Assembly (NCBI RefSeq): GCF_002939945.1
Contig: NZ_MDEB01000003.1
Location: forward strand, 128,547 to 192,546
Length of the DNA: 64,000 nt
From: Xanthomonas arboricola pv. populi
GTDB taxonomy: Bacteria > Pseudomonadota > Gammaproteobacteria > Xanthomonadales > Xanthomonadaceae
Direction of reading: 5' to 3'
Made by a program: the position numbers and the translations under genes. Shown piece by piece: positions 53,481 through 63,374 of the stretch; the first letter of the stretch is position 1, and each line of letters begins with the position of its first letter. The notes under the pieces were generated by a model. It made no database searches. It had not been told where the DNA came from and saw only the letters and a list, made by a program, of their open reading frames with translations.

Positions 53481-55328
53481 TTACTCCTTCGGCGTAATCC
53501 ACACCTGCTGCTGCAGGCCGCGCACGCCGGGCTTGGCGGTGCTGTCCAGGTCGAACACCACCACGCTGTTGTCGCCCTTGCGCTGGAACGGGGCCGGGAA
53601 ATACAACGCCCGCTGCGGGCCGATGGCCCAGTGGCGGCCCAGGTTGACGCCGTTGGCCCAGGTCATGCCCTTGCCGAAGGCGCGCATGTCCAGATAGGTG
53701 TCGGTCGGTGTGCCGATGCGCAGGGTGCCGCGGTGGAAGGCGGGGCCTTGCACGGGCTTGCGGGTCCAGCCGCGGATGCTGTCGGGCGAGCGCATCGGCA
53801 GCGGGAAGGCCTGCCAACCGGTGAGCTGCCGGTTGTCCAGCAGTACCGGGTCGACCAAGCCGGCGCGGCCGTCGGCCATGCGCGGGCCGTAGTTGATGCG
53901 GCCGCTGTTTTCGACCAGCACATCCAGCGTGTGCTGGCCTGCAGGAATATCCACATCGGTGGAGACCTGCTGCAGCCGGCGTTCGACACTGCCGACCGGC
54001 TTCTGATCGACGTACACCCGCGCCACATCGCGCACCTCGCCCAGGTACAGCGGCCCCTTGCGCGGGCCGGTGACGGTGGTGCGGTAGAGGATGTAGCCGT
54101 AGTCCTGACCGAAGTGCTCCATCGGCTGCGGGGTGTCGATGGCGATCGGTGCGGGCAGGTTGTCCCACAGCGAGGCGGATTCGCGCAGTTGGGTGTCTGG
54201 CAGTGCGGCGATCGCGATCGGTTTCGGCAGCGCGGGCGGCTGCACGCCGGTGACGCGGGCGATGGCGTCGCGCATCAGTGCGAACTTGGGCGTGGGGCGG
54301 CCGGCTTCGTCCAGGATGGCGTCGTAATCGTAGCTGGTGGTCTGCGGCGCATAATGGTCGCTGGGATTGCCCTGGAAATTGGCACCATTCATGAAGCCGA
54401 AACTGGTGCCGCCGATGAACATGTAGAGGTTGGCCGAGTGGCCCTGGCGCAGGATCCACTCCAGCTCTTCGGTCTGTTGCCTGGCGTCGGTGCTGGCATG
54501 TGGCTTGCCCCAGTGATCGAACCAGCCGGCCCAGTATTCGCCGACCATGCGCGGTTGCCCGGGGCGGAACTTGATCAGTTTGTCGAAGGCGCTCTTGGCC
54601 TCGCCGGGGGCGAAGTTCACCACCGCCAGGGTGTCCGGCAAGGTGCCGTTGGCGAGCATGTCGGCGCCGTCGGAGGTGAACAGCAAGGCGTCGTCGAAGC
54701 CGGCCTTGACGTACATGGCGCGGTTGTCGGCCATGTAGGCGTGGTCGTCGTCGTAGGAGCCGTATTCGTTCTCGACCTGCACGGCGATGATCGGCCCGCC
54801 GTTGTGATTGAGCAGCGGACGTACCTGTTGGGACACGGCATCCAGATAGGCATGGCTGGCGGCGAGAAAGCGCGGGTCGCGGCTGCGCACGCGGATATTG
54901 TCCTTGCCGAACAACCAGGCCGGGTAGCCGCCGGCTTCCCACTCGGCGCAGGTGTAGGGGCCGGGCCGCAGGATCACGTTGAGGCCTTGCGCGGCGGCTT
55001 CGCGTACGAACGCGGCCACGTCGTTGTTGCCGGAAAAATCGAACTGGCCTTGCTGCGGTTCGACCAGGTTCCAGAACACGTAGGTCTCCACCGTGTTCAA
55101 GCCCAGTGCGCGCGCCTTCTGCAGGCGGTCCTTCCAGTAGGCGCGCGGGATGCGCTGGAAATGGATGGCGCCGGAGAGCAGTTGATACGGCTTGCCGTCA
55201 CGCACGAACTGCGTGCCCTGGGTGCCGAAGCTGGGCCAGGTGTCTGCGTTGGTGTCGGCGGCACTGGCGGCGACGGGAAGCGCCAGCGCGAGGGCCAGGA
55301 CGAGGGGGCTGAGGGTGCTGCGCAACAT
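53481..55328 (-). CDS. GH35 beta-galactosidase, exported
   Basis: A 615-residue enzyme with a Sec signal peptide (to 'AASAA', residue 24). The GH35 catalytic pair is the acid/base Glu188 in 'QVENEYGSYDDD' and the nucleophile Glu264 in 'MVGEYWAGWFDHWG'. C-terminal jelly-roll domains carry 'RPDSIRGWTRK'-like and 'GMTWANGVNLGRHWAIGP' motifs. It would remove beta-1,3-linked galactose, for example from Lewis-a antennae of plant N-glycans. It lies downstream of GH92 on the minus strand across 198 bp that hold a REP element. Confidence 0.93.
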   Translation of the reverse strand: MLRSTLSPLVLALALALPVAASAADTNADTWPSFGTQGTQFVRDGKPYQLLSGAIHFQRIPRAYWKDRLQKARALGLNTVETYVFWNLVEPQQGQFDFSGNNDVAAFVREAAAQGLNVILRPGPYTCAEWEAGGYPAWLFGKDNIRVRSRDPRFLAASHAYLDAVSQQVRPLLNHNGGPIIAVQVENEYGSYDDDHAYMADNRAMYVKAGFDDALLFTSDGADMLANGTLPDTLAVVNFAPGEAKSAFDKLIKFRPGQPRMVGEYWAGWFDHWGKPHASTDARQQTEELEWILRQGHSANLYMFIGGTSFGFMNGANFQGNPSDHYAPQTTSYDYDAILDEAGRPTPKFALMRDAIARVTGVQPPALPKPIAIAALPDTQLRESASLWDNLPAPIAIDTPQPMEHFGQDYGYILYRTTVTGPRKGPLYLGEVRDVARVYVDQKPVGSVERRLQQVSTDVDIPAGQHTLDVLVENSGRINYGPRMADGRAGLVDPVLLDNRQLTGWQAFPLPMRSPDSIRGWTRKPVQGPAFHRGTLRIGTPTDTYLDMRAFGKGMTWANGVNLGRHWAIGPQRALYFPAPFQRKGDNSVVVFDLDSTAKPGVRGLQQQVWITPKE

Positions 55329-55406
55329 GGGCGATTCTCGGCGGTAACGAGTGACTGGTGACGATGGGGGTGGATTGGTTTTTGCGTGAGGCCGCTTGCG
55401 TGTTGG

Positions 55407-55482
55407 CCCTCATCCGCCCTTCGGGCACCTTCTCCCGCTTGCGGGAGAAGGAAAAGCAAGCCTCCCGCTTGCGGGAAAGGGA
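55407..55482. repeat. REP-like element, copy 1
   Basis: Begins CCCTCATCCGCCCTTCGGGC and continues into ACCTTCTCCCGC with a GCGGGAGAAGG return arm, then a second shorter palindrome (CCTCCCGCTTGCGGGAAAGG). Same core as the copies at 57907, 62935 and, inverted, 63375. It lies between the GH92 stop and the GH35 start. Confidence 0.85.
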
Positions 55483-55526
55483 GGGGCAGCCTCCCATTGC
55501 GATCGGCGCGATGCCGGGCAAGTACG

Positions 55527-57869
55527 CTATGCGAACGAAGGCGGCAGATCCTCCTTGTTCGCGCCGAAGGCCGGATTCGGTTTGGCACCCATCGTGAATT
55601 CCAGCGTGCCGCCAGCGGCCAGATCGGCATGCCGCATCCAGCTGCGGTTGATCGGTTTGCCGTCCCAGGTCAGCGACTGCACATAGACATTCTGCGCGCT
55701 GCTGTTGTGGGCGACGATGCGCAGCGTGCGGCCGTTGCCGACATCGAGTTCTGCGCGCTTGAACAGCGGGCTGCCGAGGATGTAGTTGCCGCTGACCGGG
55801 TCCACCGCATACAGCCCGAGCGCACTGAGCACGAACCACGCGCTCATCTGCCCGCAATCCTCGTTGCCGGACAGGCCATTGCGCGCGTCGTGGTACTGTT
55901 CGCGCAGCAGCCGGCGCACCATCGCCTGGGTCTTGTACGGCTGGCCGGCATAGGCGAACAGATAGGCCACGTGATGGCTGGGCTCGTTGCCGTGCGCATA
56001 CTGGCCGACCAGGCCGTCGATATCCGGTGGCGCATCGGCGGGCAGTTCGGAGCTGGTGGAAAACAGCTCGTCGAGCTTGGCGACGAAGCCGTCGCGGCCG
56101 CCGTACAGGTCCATGTAGCCGTACAGGTCGTGCTGGTTGAGGAAGCTGGCCTGCCAGGCGTTGGATTCTGTGAAGTCGCGCCACTTGCCGATGTGGCCCA
56201 TGCCGCGCGGGTCGAACGGTGTGGCCCAGCTGCCGTCTTCCAGCCGCGCCTGCACGAAGCCGCTGTCGCGATTGAACACGTTGCGGTAGTTGCGCGAGCG
56301 CTCGCGCAGTGCGCGTGCATCGTCGGTGGCACCGGCGGCCTGCGCCAGATGCGCGCAGGCCCAGTCGTCGTAGGCGTATTCCAGCGTGCGGCTGACCGCT
56401 TCGTCCACCTTGTCGGCGGGGATGTAGCCGAGCTTGCGGTAATACGCCAGGCCGTGGGTGGTGTCGTCCATGGCGCGCTTGCGGTAGGCCGGCCAGGCGG
56501 CGGTGTAGTCGATGCCGGTGAAGCCCTTGGCATGCGCTTCGGCCAGCACAACCGCAGAGTGGTAGCCGATCATGCAGCCGGTTTCCACACCTTGCAGCGG
56601 CCAGATGCCCACGCCATCCGGGCATTCGTTGGCGCCGCGCACCAGGCATTGCAGCAGGTCCGGTACGCGCTCGGGCTGCACCAGGGTGAGCAGCGGATGC
56701 GCGGCGCGGTAGGTGTCCCATAGCGAGTAGGTGCTGTAGTTGTGATAACCCTTGGGCGCAGTGTGAATCTGCAGATCCATGCCGCGATAGCGGCCATCCA
56801 CATCGCTGAAGAGGGTGGGCGCGAGCAGGCTGTGATACAGGCCGGTGTAGAAGATGCGGCGCTGCGCGTCGTCATCGCTGTCGATGCGTACGCGTGCCAG
56901 TTCCTTTTCCCAGGCGGCCACGGCCTGCGCGTGCACGCGGGCGAAGTCGAAGTCCGGCAGTTCCGCATCCAGATTGGCCAGCGCATTGTCGGCGCTGACG
57001 GCGGAGATGCCGACCTTGATCAGCAGCGGTGCGTCGGAGGCGTCGGGGTAGTGCAGTGCGGCCTTGAGGTGTACGCCGTCGACGCTGCGCGTGCCTGCGG
57101 CCAGCGGTTGGTCGTCGTTGTACAGCTGCACGTGTTTGAACGGCCGCGACAGCCGCATGGCGAAATAGATGTAGCGGCCCTGCGCCCACTGGTAGACGCG
57201 CCGGCCGCCAGTGAGGGTGCGCTCGTCGACCACGCGCAGGTGCGCGTCGGTGATGCGGGTGGGGATGCCGGGTTTGTCCTGCATGCCGTGGCACAGGTCC
57301 AGCAGCACATGCGCCGGCTTGCCCTTGGGGAAGTGGTAGCGATGCAGGCCGGCACGCGCGGTGGCGGTGAGTTCGGCATGCACGCCGCTGTCCTTGAGCC
57401 GCACGCGGTAGTAGCCGGGCGAGGCAGCTTCGTCGGCATGGTCGTAGCGCGAGCGGTAACCGCTGTCCGGTGCGTCGAGTGCACCGGGCACGAGCTTCAC
57501 GTCGCCGGTGGCAGGCACCAGCAGAACGTCCAGCATGTCGCCGATGCCGGTGCCGGACAGGTGCGTGTGCGAGAAGCCCATGATCGAGCCGTCGGACGCG
57601 TGATAGCCGGAGCACGAATCCCACACCGCGTTGTAGGTGTCCGGGCTCAGCTGCACCATGCCGAACGGCAGCGTCGCGCCGGGGAAGGTATGTCCATGGC
57701 CGCCGGTGCCGATGAACACATCGACATGGCGGGTGAGCTCGGCGCGGGTGCGCGCATCGGCCGGCAGTGCGTAGTTGCCGGCGCGTGCGCGGGCAAGCCC
57801 GGGCAGGCCGGTGCTGCCGAACAGGGCTGCTGCGATGGCGCCTTGGAGAAAACCGCGTCGTGTTGCCAT
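55527..57869 (-). CDS. nixK: GH92 alpha-mannosidase NixK-like, Tat signal
   Basis: A 780-residue calcium-dependent exo-alpha-mannosidase. It begins with a Tat signal (Arg4-Arg5 in 'TRRGFLQG') so it reaches the periplasm folded. GH92 motifs include 'GTGGHGHTFPGATLPFGMVQ', 'GFSHTHLSGTG', 'GYHNYSTYSLWDTYRAAHPL', 'GNEDCGQMSAWFV' (catalytic acid region) and 'YILGSPLF'. In X. campestris NixK removes the alpha-1,3-mannose, a step required before xylose can be removed. Identity with nixK rests on family and neighbourhood (GH125 and GH3 next door). Confidence 0.9.
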   Translation of the reverse strand: MATRRGFLQGAIAAALFGSTGLPGLARARAGNYALPADARTRAELTRHVDVFIGTGGHGHTFPGATLPFGMVQLSPDTYNAVWDSCSGYHASDGSIMGFSHTHLSGTGIGDMLDVLLVPATGDVKLVPGALDAPDSGYRSRYDHADEAASPGYYRVRLKDSGVHAELTATARAGLHRYHFPKGKPAHVLLDLCHGMQDKPGIPTRITDAHLRVVDERTLTGGRRVYQWAQGRYIYFAMRLSRPFKHVQLYNDDQPLAAGTRSVDGVHLKAALHYPDASDAPLLIKVGISAVSADNALANLDAELPDFDFARVHAQAVAAWEKELARVRIDSDDDAQRRIFYTGLYHSLLAPTLFSDVDGRYRGMDLQIHTAPKGYHNYSTYSLWDTYRAAHPLLTLVQPERVPDLLQCLVRGANECPDGVGIWPLQGVETGCMIGYHSAVVLAEAHAKGFTGIDYTAAWPAYRKRAMDDTTHGLAYYRKLGYIPADKVDEAVSRTLEYAYDDWACAHLAQAAGATDDARALRERSRNYRNVFNRDSGFVQARLEDGSWATPFDPRGMGHIGKWRDFTESNAWQASFLNQHDLYGYMDLYGGRDGFVAKLDELFSTSSELPADAPPDIDGLVGQYAHGNEPSHHVAYLFAYAGQPYKTQAMVRRLLREQYHDARNGLSGNEDCGQMSAWFVLSALGLYAVDPVSGNYILGSPLFKRAELDVGNGRTLRIVAHNSSAQNVYVQSLTWDGKPINRSWMRHADLAAGGTLEFTMGAKPNPAFGANKEDLPPSFA

Positions 57870-57906
57870 GGTGTGGTCTCTGAATTTGCGGGCCGATGCC
57901 GGGGGA

Positions 57907-57949
57907 CCCTCATCCGCCCTTCGGGCACCTTCTCCCGGCGGGAGAAGGG
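57907..57949. repeat. REP-like element, copy 2
   Basis: Same core as copy 1 (CCCTCATCCGCCCTTCGGGC then ACCTTCTCCCGGCGGGAGAAGG). It lies in the 136-bp gap between GH125 and GH92. Confidence 0.85.
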
Positions 57950-58005
57950 AACATCAAGTGCTGCGCCGTTTCTGCCCGGGGTGGCAGATCGCGCGCTTCG
58001 AACCA

Positions 58006-59457
58006 TCAGCTACTGCGCAGCAGCTGGGGCTTGCGTTGGTGCAGGTCGATGATCAGTTCGCCGAACAGGGTGTTGGCCCAGGCGAACCAGTCGCGGGTGA
58101 AGGTGCTCGGGTTGTCCTTGTCGAAGGCTTCGTGCATGAAGCCGGTGCCGGCATGGGTGGTCTTCAGCCACTGCAGGCATTGGCGCAGTTGTGCGTCGTC
58201 GTCGCTGACCAGTGCGTACTGGATGATCGACATCGGCCAGATCGTGCCCATGCCGCTGTGCGGGCTGCCGACGCCTTCGGCCGCACTGCCGCGCGAGAAA
58301 TACGGGTTGCGTTCGCTCCAGGCCAGCTGGCGCGTGCGCAGGAACACCGGGTCGGCGCGGTCGCAGCAGCCCAGGTAGGCCAGGCTGAGCAGGCCGGGGG
58401 CGTTGGCGTCGTCGATGAACAACTGGTTGCCGTAACCGTCCACTTCGAACGCCCAGTACGCCTGCCCATCGGCGTCGCGTTGCTGGCCGAACTTGCGTGT
58501 CGCCGCTTCCACTTCGTCGGCCAGCGCGGTGCAGTCGGCGGCGAACTCGGCATCGCGGTGCAAGGCCGTGCTCATCGTCGCCAGCTGGCGCAGCGAGGCC
58601 ACCGCGAACAGGTTGGCCGGCACGAACAACGGATACACGCAGGCATCGTCGGAGGGGCGGAACATCGAGTGGATCATGCCGTTGGGCCGGGTCGGCTGGC
58701 CGTAGCCTTCCAGCACCAGGGTCTCGGTCGCCAGCGGCGAGGGCCGCTGGAACACGTACGGGCCGCGGTTGTCCTTGCGCTGCTGTTCGCGGAAGGTCCT
58801 GACCACCACGTGCATCGCCGCGCGCCAGTCGTCGTCGAACGGGGCGCTGTCGCCGGTGGCGCGCCAGTATTCGTGCGCGATGCGGATCGGGTAGCACAGC
58901 GAATCGATTTCCCACTTGCGCTCGCCCACGCCGGGCTTCATCTCGGTGATGTCGTTGAGCGACCACTTCAGGCGCTGGGTCTGGCCATCGGGCAGGAAGG
59001 CGTTGGCATAGGGGTCGAGCCGGATGCACGCGGCCTGGCGCTGGATCAGGCCATGGAACATGCGTCGCAACGCGGGGTCGCGCCTGGCCAGCGGCACGTA
59101 TGGATGTACCTGGGCGGAGGAGTCGCGCAGCCACATCGCATGGATGTCGCCGGTGATGACGAAGGTGTCCGGTTTGCCGTTGCGGGTGCCGGTTTCCACC
59201 GTGGTGTCGAGCGTGTTGGGGTAGCAGTTCTCGAACAGCCAGGCCAGTTCGGGATCGGCGATGCGCGCGGTGATCTGCACGATCTGCTGCTCGACCGCCT
59301 TGCTGACGAAGCGGCGCTGCGCCTTGGGCGGGCGCTTGCTGACGAAGTTGCCGGCGGCCGTGGAGGTGCCGGCGGCGAAGGCGGGCAGTGCGCCGGCCAG
59401 CAGGCCGGCGCCGGCGCTGGCGCCGAGCAGCTGAAGGATGTCGCGGCGGGTGTGCAT
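58006..59457 (-). CDS. nixL: GH125 exo-alpha-1,6-mannosidase NixL-like, Tat signal
   Basis: A 483-residue (alpha/alpha)6-barrel inverting mannosidase that cuts alpha-1,6-mannose. A Tat signal ('TRRDILQLLG') precedes the catalytic domain; GH125 marks include 'GDIHAMWLRDSSAQVHPYV', 'REWEIDSLCYP'-type sequence 'KWEIDSLCYPIRIA', and 'GMGTIWPMSIIQ'. In X. campestris NixL acts after NixI. It is upstream of nixK and downstream of a 688-bp gap with a GH4 relic. Confidence 0.9.
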   Translation of the reverse strand: MHTRRDILQLLGASAGAGLLAGALPAFAAGTSTAAGNFVSKRPPKAQRRFVSKAVEQQIVQITARIADPELAWLFENCYPNTLDTTVETGTRNGKPDTFVITGDIHAMWLRDSSAQVHPYVPLARRDPALRRMFHGLIQRQAACIRLDPYANAFLPDGQTQRLKWSLNDITEMKPGVGERKWEIDSLCYPIRIAHEYWRATGDSAPFDDDWRAAMHVVVRTFREQQRKDNRGPYVFQRPSPLATETLVLEGYGQPTRPNGMIHSMFRPSDDACVYPLFVPANLFAVASLRQLATMSTALHRDAEFAADCTALADEVEAATRKFGQQRDADGQAYWAFEVDGYGNQLFIDDANAPGLLSLAYLGCCDRADPVFLRTRQLAWSERNPYFSRGSAAEGVGSPHSGMGTIWPMSIIQYALVSDDDAQLRQCLQWLKTTHAGTGFMHEAFDKDNPSTFTRDWFAWANTLFGELIIDLHQRKPQLLRSS

Positions 59458-59825
59458 GACCTGGAGCTCCCTGGGATTTCAGCAAGCGGTCGACGCAACG
59501 GGCACCCTTCCATCGACGGCATGACGTGCCCGGTGGATGATGAGACCTATGCATGACCAATTCTCGATGACCATACAACGTGTGCGCCGAACGTGCATAG
59601 TGCGTCCGCACAATTCGCTGCGGTATGCGTGGCCTGCGGAAGCGGGTGCGACGGAGCCGGCCACGACGTCTGCTGTCTCGTTACCATCGCCTTGCCGCCT
59701 TGCTATGGGCGTGGGCGCGGAAAAACCACAGCTGGATCCGGAGGCGCGTGCAGCGCCGAACACGCTGCCGACCGACATCGCCTGCGCTGCGGCGTGCCCA
59801 GTAGGCAGGCGCCATCGCCGACGCC

Positions 59826-60080
59826 GCGGCGGACGGCATCTTCGTCCGGCTCGCCGAGTGCGTGCGATGGTGGGGCACCGCGCCACCGGCATGTCGCCGC
59901 TGCTGACCACGCGCACGCGGGTATGCGCGCTGATGGCCTGGGGGATCAGCCCGGCCGGGTTGATGAAGCTGACCCGCCGGGCGTCCGGACTCAGCCGCTC
60001 GGCCAGGCGCGCCCGGTCGAGCGCCACCGGTACGTGCGCAAGGCCTTGGCCACGCCGCGGGGGCCGGTGGTTTGCCGGCT
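59826..60080 (-). pseudogene. Relic of a GH4 6-phospho-glycosidase
   Basis: Within a 688-bp gap, short pieces of a GH4 NAD-dependent 6-phospho-beta-glucosidase lie in order in different frames: 'TTGPRGVAKALRT' in one frame, then after a one-base loss at about 60033 'VPVALDRARLAERLSPDA' and 'VSFINPAGLIPQAISAHT' in the next, then after a further shift 'HALGEPDEDAV' ending near 59830. The order, spacing and the 'FINPAGLI' motif are typical of GH4. No start codon or N-terminal NAD-binding domain remains. The rest of the gap (59458-59825) holds nothing I can name. Confidence 0.7.
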
Positions 60081-60145
60081 GGAATGACCGTTGCCGATCG
60101 GTGGCCATACAGCCGATGTCTGCGGGTAGTTGGCGGCCGCGTTGC

Positions 60146-62797
60146 TTACTTCGGCAGCGGCGAACGCCCCTGAATTGTCAGCGCGGCCGCTGCACCGGGT
60201 GCGCTGGTGCCTGGCTGCCCGCCACCGACGAACAACTGATAATCGCCGGCTTCCACTGCACGCTGCCCGGCGCGATCCACATCGCTCAAGGCGCGCGCAT
60301 CCAGGGTGAAGCGCAGCGTGCGCTGCTCGCCCGGTTGCAGATGCACACGCTGAAACCCGACCAGGCTGCGCAACGGAGACTGCGGCCGATCCGGATATTG
60401 CAGATACACCTGCGCCACCTCGTCGCCGGCACGCGTGCCGGTATTGCGTACGGTGGTGGTCACCTGCAACGGACTGCCAGCTTGCAGGGTTGCAGTGGAC
60501 AGCTGCGGCGCGCTGTAGGCAAAGCGGGTGTAGCTCAAACCGTAGCCGAACGGAAACAGCGGCTCGCCCTTGAAGTAACGGTAGGTGCGGCCCTTCATGT
60601 CGTAGCTGATGTAGGGCGGCAGGTCCTTGGTGGAGCGATAGAACGTCACCGGCAGGCGCCCGCCGGGGCTGTCGTCGCCGGCCAGCATGCGCGCGATCGC
60701 GATGCCGCCTGACTGGCCCGGATACCACGCCGCCACGATCGCATCGGCATGCGTCCTGGCCCAGTTCAGGGCCACTGCGCTGCCGCTCATCAGCACCACC
60801 ACCAGCGGCTTGCCGGAAGCCTTGGCGCGTTCCAGCAGCGCCTGCTGCGGGGCGGGCAGGGCGATGTCGTTGCGGTCGCCGCCGTCGAAGCCAGGTACGT
60901 CGATACGCAGTTCCTCGCCTTCCACATCCGGCGACAGGCCGACGAAGGCCACCACCGCATCGGCTTGCGCCACCGCCTGCTCGGCCTCGGCCAGTTGCGC
61001 CGCCGCCGGTGCCAGCCACTCCAGGCGCACGCCCTGATCCTGGCCGCGGTGTTCCATCTCCAGGCGGATCCTGCGCGGGCGGGCGTCGTCGAAGTGCAGC
61101 ACGGTTTCCACGCTGCGGCCGTCGGCATTGTGCATGCCGGCCGGCACGTGCTTGTCTTCGGCATTGCCGGCGACCACCAACTTGTCGTCGATGTACAGCC
61201 GCACCGGATCGTGGCCGGCGCAATCGAAGCAGCGCGCCACCCGCACCGCCAGCGTGTAATCGCCCGCGCTCGGTGGCAGCAACTCGCCGCTCCAGCGCAC
61301 CGCGTAGCGATCGGCCGGCACGCCCTTTGCGGGGGTGACCTGGTCCCAGTTGAAACTCACCGTGCGATCCTGCCGCACCACGCGCGGCGCACCGTTCAGA
61401 TCGACAGTGTCGAAATATTCGCCACGCAAGCCCGGCTTGCCGTCGCTGCGCAGCGCGGTTTCCGGAATCATGCCGGGCACGCCTGCGGCCAGCGGCGCGC
61501 CTTGCGCATAGCTGACCTGCTGCACGCCGAAGCGCTGGCGCAGGCCGAGCAAGGGCGTCACCGGCTCGGACGAGGTGCCTTGATAATTGGCTTCCAGCGC
61601 CGCCAACGCATCGGCATTCGGGCCGATCACCGCCAGCCGCGTGCCGGCCTTCAGCGGCAAGGTGTCGGCCTGGTTCTTGAGCAACACGATCGACTCGGCG
61701 GCCGCTGTCAGTGCCAACGCACGATTGGCGGCGTTATCGATGTCCCTGGCGCCAAGCCGCGCGTACGGATCCTTGCGCGGCGCTTCCAGTTCGCCCAGGC
61801 GATAGCGCGCCGCGAACAGGCGCACCAGCGACTGGTCGAGCAGGGCTTCGTCCACTTCGCCGCGTTCGATGGCCGTGCCCAATGCGCGATACGCGTAGCC
61901 GCAGTTGAGATCGTGCCCGGCCTTGAGCGCGGCGGCCGAGGAGCCGGCATTGTCGGGGCGGAAGTAATGGAACTGGGTCATGTCGTCCACCGCGTCGCAG
62001 TCGGACACCACAAAGCCCTTGAAGCCCCAGTCGCCACGCACGCGGCCATTGAGCAACCAGTCGGCCGCGCAGGCCGGCGTGCCGTGCAGCGAGTTGTACG
62101 CGCACATCACCGAGCCGGCCTGACCGTCTATCAATGCGGCGCGGAAGGCGGGCGTGTAGGTCGCCTCCACATCGCGCGGCGACACGTCCACATCGAAGCT
62201 GTGCCGGCCCGGCTCCGGGCCGCTGTGCACGGCGATGTGCTTGGGCGTGGCGATGGTGCGCGGGTGATTGAGGTCCTCGCCCTGCAACCCGCGAATGAAG
62301 CCCACCGCCAGTTGCCCGGTGAGAAAGGGATCCTCGCCGTAGGTTTCCATGCCACGGCCCCAGCGCGGGTCGCGGAAAATATTGATGTTGGGCGACCAGA
62401 TGGTCAGGCCCGCGTAGCGCTTGTGATCCTTGCCAGGCCCGCCGGCCTGATTGAACTTGGCGCGCGCCTCGGTCGACACCACCGCGCCCACCTGCTGCAT
62501 CAGCGCGGTGTTCCAGCTCGCGGCCAGTCCGATCGCCTGCGGAAACACCGTCGCATAACCGTTACGTGCGATGCCGTGCAGGCCTTCGCTCCACCATTCG
62601 TAGGCGGGGATGCCCAGGCGCGGAATCGCCGGCGCATCGTTCATCGCCTGCGCGACTTTTTCCTCGCGGCTCATCTGCGCGACCAGCGCGGCAGCGCGTT
62701 GCTCCGGTGTGCTGTTGCGGTCGGCGTGCGCGATGCAGGGCAGGCCCAGGCTCAGGCCCAGTGCCATGGCAAGACGCGATACAAACACGGATGACAT
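60146..62797 (-). CDS. nixI: GH3 beta-xylosidase NixI-like with PA14 insert
   Basis: An 883-residue secreted GH3 enzyme. Signal peptide to 'CIAHA' (residue 25); the N-terminal barrel has 'NINIFRDPRWGRGMETYGEDP', 'KHIAVHSGPE' and nucleophile Asp266 in 'GFVVSDCDAVDD'. A PA14 domain (about residues 455-600) is inserted in the C-terminal sandwich and a fibronectin III-like domain closes the protein. In X. campestris NixI cleaves the beta-1,2-xylose of plant N-glycans after NixK has acted. AGGAG lies ten bases before ATG 62797. Confidence 0.9.
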   Translation of the reverse strand: MSSVFVSRLAMALGLSLGLPCIAHADRNSTPEQRAAALVAQMSREEKVAQAMNDAPAIPRLGIPAYEWWSEGLHGIARNGYATVFPQAIGLAASWNTALMQQVGAVVSTEARAKFNQAGGPGKDHKRYAGLTIWSPNINIFRDPRWGRGMETYGEDPFLTGQLAVGFIRGLQGEDLNHPRTIATPKHIAVHSGPEPGRHSFDVDVSPRDVEATYTPAFRAALIDGQAGSVMCAYNSLHGTPACAADWLLNGRVRGDWGFKGFVVSDCDAVDDMTQFHYFRPDNAGSSAAALKAGHDLNCGYAYRALGTAIERGEVDEALLDQSLVRLFAARYRLGELEAPRKDPYARLGARDIDNAANRALALTAAAESIVLLKNQADTLPLKAGTRLAVIGPNADALAALEANYQGTSSEPVTPLLGLRQRFGVQQVSYAQGAPLAAGVPGMIPETALRSDGKPGLRGEYFDTVDLNGAPRVVRQDRTVSFNWDQVTPAKGVPADRYAVRWSGELLPPSAGDYTLAVRVARCFDCAGHDPVRLYIDDKLVVAGNAEDKHVPAGMHNADGRSVETVLHFDDARPRRIRLEMEHRGQDQGVRLEWLAPAAAQLAEAEQAVAQADAVVAFVGLSPDVEGEELRIDVPGFDGGDRNDIALPAPQQALLERAKASGKPLVVVLMSGSAVALNWARTHADAIVAAWYPGQSGGIAIARMLAGDDSPGGRLPVTFYRSTKDLPPYISYDMKGRTYRYFKGEPLFPFGYGLSYTRFAYSAPQLSTATLQAGSPLQVTTTVRNTGTRAGDEVAQVYLQYPDRPQSPLRSLVGFQRVHLQPGEQRTLRFTLDARALSDVDRAGQRAVEAGDYQLFVGGGQPGTSAPGAAAALTIQGRSPLPK

Positions 62798-62934
62798 CGA
62801 TTCACTCCTGCGCAGCGGCGAGATTCGCCCGGCGTTGTTCTGGTGTTGCCGCAGGGGGCTGCGGCGGGTTGAGGATCTGGCGTGGCGGCGTCACGCACGC
62901 CAATGGGTGTGGTGGCTGTTGCCAGTACTGCGGG

Positions 62935-62981
62935 CCCTCATCCGCCCCTGCGGGGCACCTTCTCCCGCCAGCGGGAGAAGG
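62935..62981. repeat. REP-like element, copy 3
   Basis: A variant of the core (CCCTCATCCGCCCCTGCGGG, then GCACCTTCTCCCGCCAGCGGGAGAAGG). It opens a 488-bp repeat block between GH3 and the GH2 gene. Confidence 0.85.
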
Positions 62982-63169
62982 ACACCCAACGCGGGACGAG
63001 GCCACGCGAGGAAGGAGAGGCGCGCGCCTGTGGGAAAGTGCACGCATGACAGGACATCAAGTCCTCTCCCCGCGCGCGGTAGATGCCATGCGAAAGTGCG
63101 AAAGAGCACGTATGACAGGAAACCACATCCGCTGGAGACGCCATACGCGGAACAAGCGTGTGCCTGAGC

Positions 63170-63374
63170 GGACATCACGTCCTTCTCCATGCGCTGCGGG
63201 AGCCGCCATACGCTGGAGCCGCCATACGCGGAAGAACCCATACGCGGAAGACGCGCATCCAAGACCGGACATCGAGTCCTTCTCCACGCGCTGCGGGAGC
63301 CGCCATACGCTGGAGCCGCCATACGCGGAAGAACCCATACGCGGAAGACGCGCATGCAATACCGGACATCGAGT
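63170..63374. repeat. 97-bp tandem repeat array
   Basis: Two nearly identical 97-base units start with GGACATC at 63170 and 63267, and a third begins at 63364 and runs into REP copy 4. Each contains GTCCTTCTCC, a GCTGCGGGAGCCGCCATACG segment and CATACGCGGAAGA twice. Degenerate older copies are visible back to about 63045 (GACAGGACATCAAGTCC). The GTCCTTCTCC..GCGGGAG parts resemble half of the REP palindrome, so the array probably grew from it. Confidence 0.8.

Noticed and set aside
63170..63374. Possible CRISPR array
   Set aside because: Units are direct 97-bp tandem copies with no unique spacers and no cas genes nearby.
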